Positions 60,656 to 64,000 of a stretch of 64,000 bases of DNA are shown piece after piece. The stretch's first letter is position 1. Each line of letters starts with the position of its first letter. The stretch spans positions 124,001 through 188,000 of the forward strand of contig NZ_FOEP01000005.1 of the NCBI RefSeq assembly GCF_900110775.1, in the 5' to 3' direction. Below the pieces are notes generated by a model. That model saw nothing but the letters and a program-made list of their open reading frames with translations. It was not told the DNA's origin and did not search any database. Source of the DNA: Thalassovita taeanensis (GTDB lineage Bacteria > Pseudomonadota > Alphaproteobacteria > Rhodobacterales > Rhodobacteraceae). The position numbers and the translations under genes are program-made.

Positions 60656-61553
60656 AGAACAGCCGCTTCAACGCGCCATATTGGCTGAGCGCCACGCCGC
60701 ACAGGATCAGCACCAGCGCCCAAAGCAGCGAGGGCGGCAGAGGTTCACCCAACAAGATCGCACCAAGCGTCACGGACCAGACCGGCACCTGATAATTTGT
60801 CAGGCTCATGAATACCGGCCCGGCGCTGCGGATCACCAGAACCCGGATCAGGTTGGCTGCGGCTGTTGGGACTAGCCCCAGAAACGCCAGTATTCCAAGG
60901 GTTTGCGCCGAGACCGCAGGCGGCGCGCCTTCGACCGACAGGGCCATTGGCAGCACCACGCCGGTGCCAATCAGCATCAATATCGTGGCCAGCCCGACCG
61001 GGTCCACCGGCGGCAGCCGCCGCATCAGGACCGAGCTGAGCGCATAGCAGCAGGCAGCGCCAAGGCAGGTCAAACGCCCAGCCAGCTCTAACCCGTGGCC
61101 GGTGCTGTCAAACGCCTGTGTGCCAAGCAACACCACAACGCCCGCAAAGCCGATCAGAAAGCCGCAGATCCGGCGCAGGGTCAGCCGCTCGCCGGGGACA
61201 AGGAAATGCGCCAGCGGCAGAACGATCAGCGCCACAGCCGCCATCGACACCCCGGCAAAGCCGGAGGTGACATATTGCTGGCCCCAACTGAGCAGCATGA
61301 AAGGGATAGCAGAGCTGAGCAGGCCGATGGCCATCAGCGGTGCCCATCCGCGCGCCTCGCTCAGCCACAGTTTTCCGCCGCGCAGGGCCCAGACGCCGCT
61401 CATCAGCAGGGCGGCAAAGCCGATGCGTGCGGCAGCCAGCCAGAAGGGCGTGATGCCCTGCAAGCCCAGTTCGATCACCAGAAAGGTGCCGCCCCAGACA
61501 AACCCCAGCGCCGCAACCATGGCCCAACTGGCACGTGTGATCTGTGGTTCCAC
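60645..61553 (-). CDS. EamA/DMT-superfamily transporter
   Basis: A 302-residue protein with ten hydrophobic segments in two EamA repeats (WAMVAALGFVWGGTFLVIEL; GPVFMSLTNYQVPVWSVTLG). I chose GTG 61553, because AAGGATTG lies about ten bases upstream and the sequence before it is Pro/Arg-rich and overlaps a terminator. Substrate unknown. Confidence 0.83.
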   Translation of the reverse strand: MEPQITRASWAMVAALGFVWGGTFLVIELGLQGITPFWLAAARIGFAALLMSGVWALRGGKLWLSEARGWAPLMAIGLLSSAIPFMLLSWGQQYVTSGFAGVSMAAVALIVLPLAHFLVPGERLTLRRICGFLIGFAGVVVLLGTQAFDSTGHGLELAGRLTCLGAACCYALSSVLMRRLPPVDPVGLATILMLIGTGVVLPMALSVEGAPPAVSAQTLGILAFLGLVPTAAANLIRVLVIRSAGPVFMSLTNYQVPVWSVTLGAILLGEPLPPSLLWALVLILCGVALSQYGALKRLFFRA

Positions 61554-61571
61554 GGTTTTCAATCCTTGAAG

Positions 61572-61602
61572 GGCAAAAGACCCCGGCACCGGGCCGGGGT
61601 CA
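61572..61602 (-). terminator. Rho-independent terminator of ilvC
   Basis: On the minus strand GACCCCGG and CCGGGGTC form an 8-bp stem with a short CCCGGTG-type loop and are followed by TTTTGCCC. It lies about 45 bases after the ilvC stop and directly in front of the EamA start region, so it separates the two transcripts. Confidence 0.8.
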
Positions 61603-61645
61603 ATCGCAGGTCCGTCAGGGGGCGGGCAACCCGCCCGCCGCCCAC

Positions 61646-62713
<1,068 letters not shown>

Positions 62714-62730
62714 CTATGCCGTATATGGTT

Positions 62731-62743
62731 TTCAAAAATTGAA
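62731..62743. promoter_or_regulatory. AT-rich palindrome between ilvC and the Lrp genes
   Basis: TTCAA-AAA-TTGAA is a perfect inverted repeat in the ilvC/lrp intergenic region, 63 bases upstream of the ilvC ATG and 58 upstream of the first Lrp gene. Lrp/AsnC proteins bind AT-rich palindromes of this general kind. Assignment as an operator is inference. Confidence 0.4.
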
Positions 62744-62800
62744 CTATCTTCATCAATCATGTAGAAAACATTCGTGATACAGGGATGTAAGGTGAAATCC

Positions 62801-63256
62801 ATGCTTGACGATACGGACCGGCGGTTGCTCAGACAGTTTCAGGCTGATCCGAACCTGTCCACGGCCGAGCTGGCGGAAAAGGCGGGGATCACGCAGGCGA
62901 CGTGCTGGCGCAGGCTGGAACGGTTGCAGGCGCGCGGCGTCTTGCGGGGGCAGCAGGCGCTGATCGACTGGCGCGCGTTAGGTTACGAGGTCGAGGTGTC
63001 GCTGCGGGTGACGCTGGACAAGACCCAACCGCGCGCCTTCGATGACTTTCTGGCCGCCGCGCGCGAGGTGCCAGAGGTGCTGGAGATCCAGACCTTTCTG
63101 GGGCAGGTCGACGTGCGCCTGTCGGTCATCGCGCGCGATATGGCGCATTATCAGCAGGTCTATCGCAGCCAAATCCTGACCCTGCCGCATATTTCCGATC
63201 TGGATGCGCTGATGCATGTGGCGCGGATCAAAGAAGATCAGGTGTTGCCGGTATGA
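62801..63256 (+). CDS. Lrp/AsnC-family regulator 1
   Basis: About 151 residues: N-terminal HTH (MLDDTDRRLLRQFQADPNLS; ELAEKAGITQATCWRRLERL) and a C-terminal RAM ligand-binding domain (VEVSLRVTLDKTQPRAFDDF; VPEVLEIQTFLGQVDVRLSV). The start ATG 62801 has TAAGGTGAAATCC upstream. It overlaps the second Lrp gene by four bases, so the pair is coupled. It probably controls ilvC or branched-chain amino acid genes, based on position. Confidence 0.9.
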   Translation: MLDDTDRRLLRQFQADPNLSTAELAEKAGITQATCWRRLERLQARGVLRGQQALIDWRALGYEVEVSLRVTLDKTQPRAFDDFLAAAREVPEVLEIQTFLGQVDVRLSVIARDMAHYQQVYRSQILTLPHISDLDALMHVARIKEDQVLPV

Positions 63257-63708
63257 TCGAGCTGGACGAACTGGATCGCAAGGTACTGCGGGCGCTGCAA
63301 GAGGATGCAACGCTCAGCGCCGGGGCACTTGGCCGCCGGATTGGCCTGTCGCAGCCCGCAACCTGGCGGCGCATCAAGCGGTTGCAGGAGGAGGGGGCGA
63401 TCAAAGGCCGCCGCCTGATGCTGGACCGCGAAAAGCTGGGGTTTGGGGTGACGGTGTTCCTTGGGGTCAAGCTGGCGACCAAGGGCCGCGTCAGCCTTGA
63501 GGATTTCGAACGCGCCGTCAGCGCCATCCCCGAGGTGCAGACCGTCGAACATATTCTGGGCTTGTATGATTACCGCCTGCGCGTTGTCGCACGCGACATT
63601 CCCGATTTCGAGCGCGTGCTGCGCCGCCGGGTCATGACCCTGCCGGGCGTCGGCAACGTCGAGGCCAACGTGCTGTTGTCCGAAGAGCGGCGCCCGGGGC
63701 CGATATAA
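63253..63708 (+). CDS. Lrp/AsnC-family regulator 2
   Basis: A 151-residue paralogue of the upstream protein: HTH (LDELDRKVLRALQEDATLSA; LGRRIGLSQPATWRRIKRLQ) and RAM domain (VTVFLGVKLATKGRVSLEDF; IPEVQTVEHILGLYDYRLRV). It could form hetero-oligomers with the first. It ends 27 bases before the end of the convergent Hint-domain gene. Confidence 0.9.
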   Translation: MIELDELDRKVLRALQEDATLSAGALGRRIGLSQPATWRRIKRLQEEGAIKGRRLMLDREKLGFGVTVFLGVKLATKGRVSLEDFERAVSAIPEVQTVEHILGLYDYRLRVVARDIPDFERVLRRRVMTLPGVGNVEANVLLSEERRPGPI

Positions 63709-63735
63709 GGCAGATCAGGTCGCGTGGTCGGCGGC

Positions 63736-64000
63736 TTAGGCAGACCGCCGCCAGACCGTGGCCTCGTCCCGGCTCAACTCATAGCGCGACAGGACGGCAT
63801 TGGTCTGATCATGCTCAAGCTCGGGGAAAAGGCTCAGGATTTCGCCGCGCGCCTTTGCGGTGACCGCCCGCAGGCTTTGCTTGCCGGGATAAAGGCTTTC
63901 GGTCGGGCAAGCCTCGGCAAAGACGATCTGATGATCGTCAAACATGAAGTGGAAATAATCCACCTCGGCACAGGGGACGATGCGGATCGCATGGTCATCA
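63736..64000 (-). CDS. Hint-domain protein, C-terminal part, 5' end beyond window
   Basis: The visible 87 or so residues read DDHAIRIVPCAEVDYFHFMF, then DDHQIVFAEACPTESLYPGK and a tail EILSLFPELEH. The pattern VDYFH...FDDHQIVFAEA..TES..PG matches the C-terminal part of Hint_2 (Hedgehog/intein-type) domains, which are common in Rhodobacterales proteins with calcium-binding repeats. The N-terminal partner domains lie outside the window. Function unknown. Confidence 0.65.
   Translation of the reverse strand, partial: DDHAIRIVPCAEVDYFHFMFDDHQIVFAEACPTESLYPGKQSLRAVTAKARGEILSLFPELEHDQTNAVLSRYELSRDEATVWRRSA

Overview
This window looks like a chromosomal segment of an alphaproteobacterium of the order Rhodobacterales (Roseobacter/Rhodobacter type). 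The evidence is the high GC content, a SAM-II riboswitch in front of metZ, a conserved domain protein sitting between glyQ and glyS, an H-NOX gene paired with a diguanylate cyclase gene, many EamA-type exporters, FolE2 instead of FolE, and several DUF families typical of this order. Genes are densely packed on both strands, no gap without a gene exceeds about 250 bases, and no rRNA, tRNA, CRISPR array, prophage or insertion sequence was recognised. Most of the window is ordinary core genome with small accessory loci.

Layout. 1-10 kb: an SDR gene cut by the window edge, a DsrE-like periplasmic protein, an aldo/keto reductase, and a carnitine catabolism locus (GlxA/CdhR-type regulator divergent from a BKACE-family cleavage enzyme and a fused carnitine dehydrogenase-thioesterase). 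These are followed by an XRE regulator, a DUF2061/fatty acid desaturase pair, an EamA exporter, a Nudix hydrolase and DUF983. 10-19 kb: an EF-hand protein, an ECF sigma factor with a one-TM protein and a CnrX-like sensor, a PleD-type diguanylate cyclase whose receiver domains have lost their phosphoacceptors, DUF3572, MarR, a HAD hydrolase, an MttB-family methyltransferase, a small broken gene, and an H-NOX plus diguanylate cyclase pair. 19-36 kb: a large acidic conserved protein, thiN, sdaA, GST, rpiA-gor, the hflK-hflC-DUF2065-degQ cluster, a lipoprotein, ferredoxin, a PAS-LuxR regulator, purD and xseA.

36-48 kb: an AlkB-like membrane hydroxylase, a lysoplasmalogenase-like protein, the ftsY-GNAT-like-EamA-yciB cluster, GST, an alpha/beta hydrolase, the SAM-II riboswitch with metZ, folE2, a protein built of PEPVA repeats and a DUF1127 protein. 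48-64 kb: trkH, a conserved pseudo-protease, glyQ-DUF6446-glyS, a PPDK-like protein with an intact PEP half but a degenerate ATP half, a cell wall hydrolase, folB-folP, EamA, and ilvC divergent from two tandem Lrp/AsnC regulators. A Hint-domain gene is cut by the right edge.

How genes work together. Carnitine is oxidised, cleaved with acetyl-CoA and hydrolysed to glycine betaine by two proteins. folE2, folB and folP serve folate synthesis. The two diguanylate cyclases both keep the RxxD product-inhibition site but appear to be driven by different inputs. The most unusual signals are proteins that keep their fold but have lost key residues (trypsin-like, PleD, PPDK-like, H-NOX) and a palindromic intergenic element found twice, each time between convergent genes and supplying the last codons of one of them.
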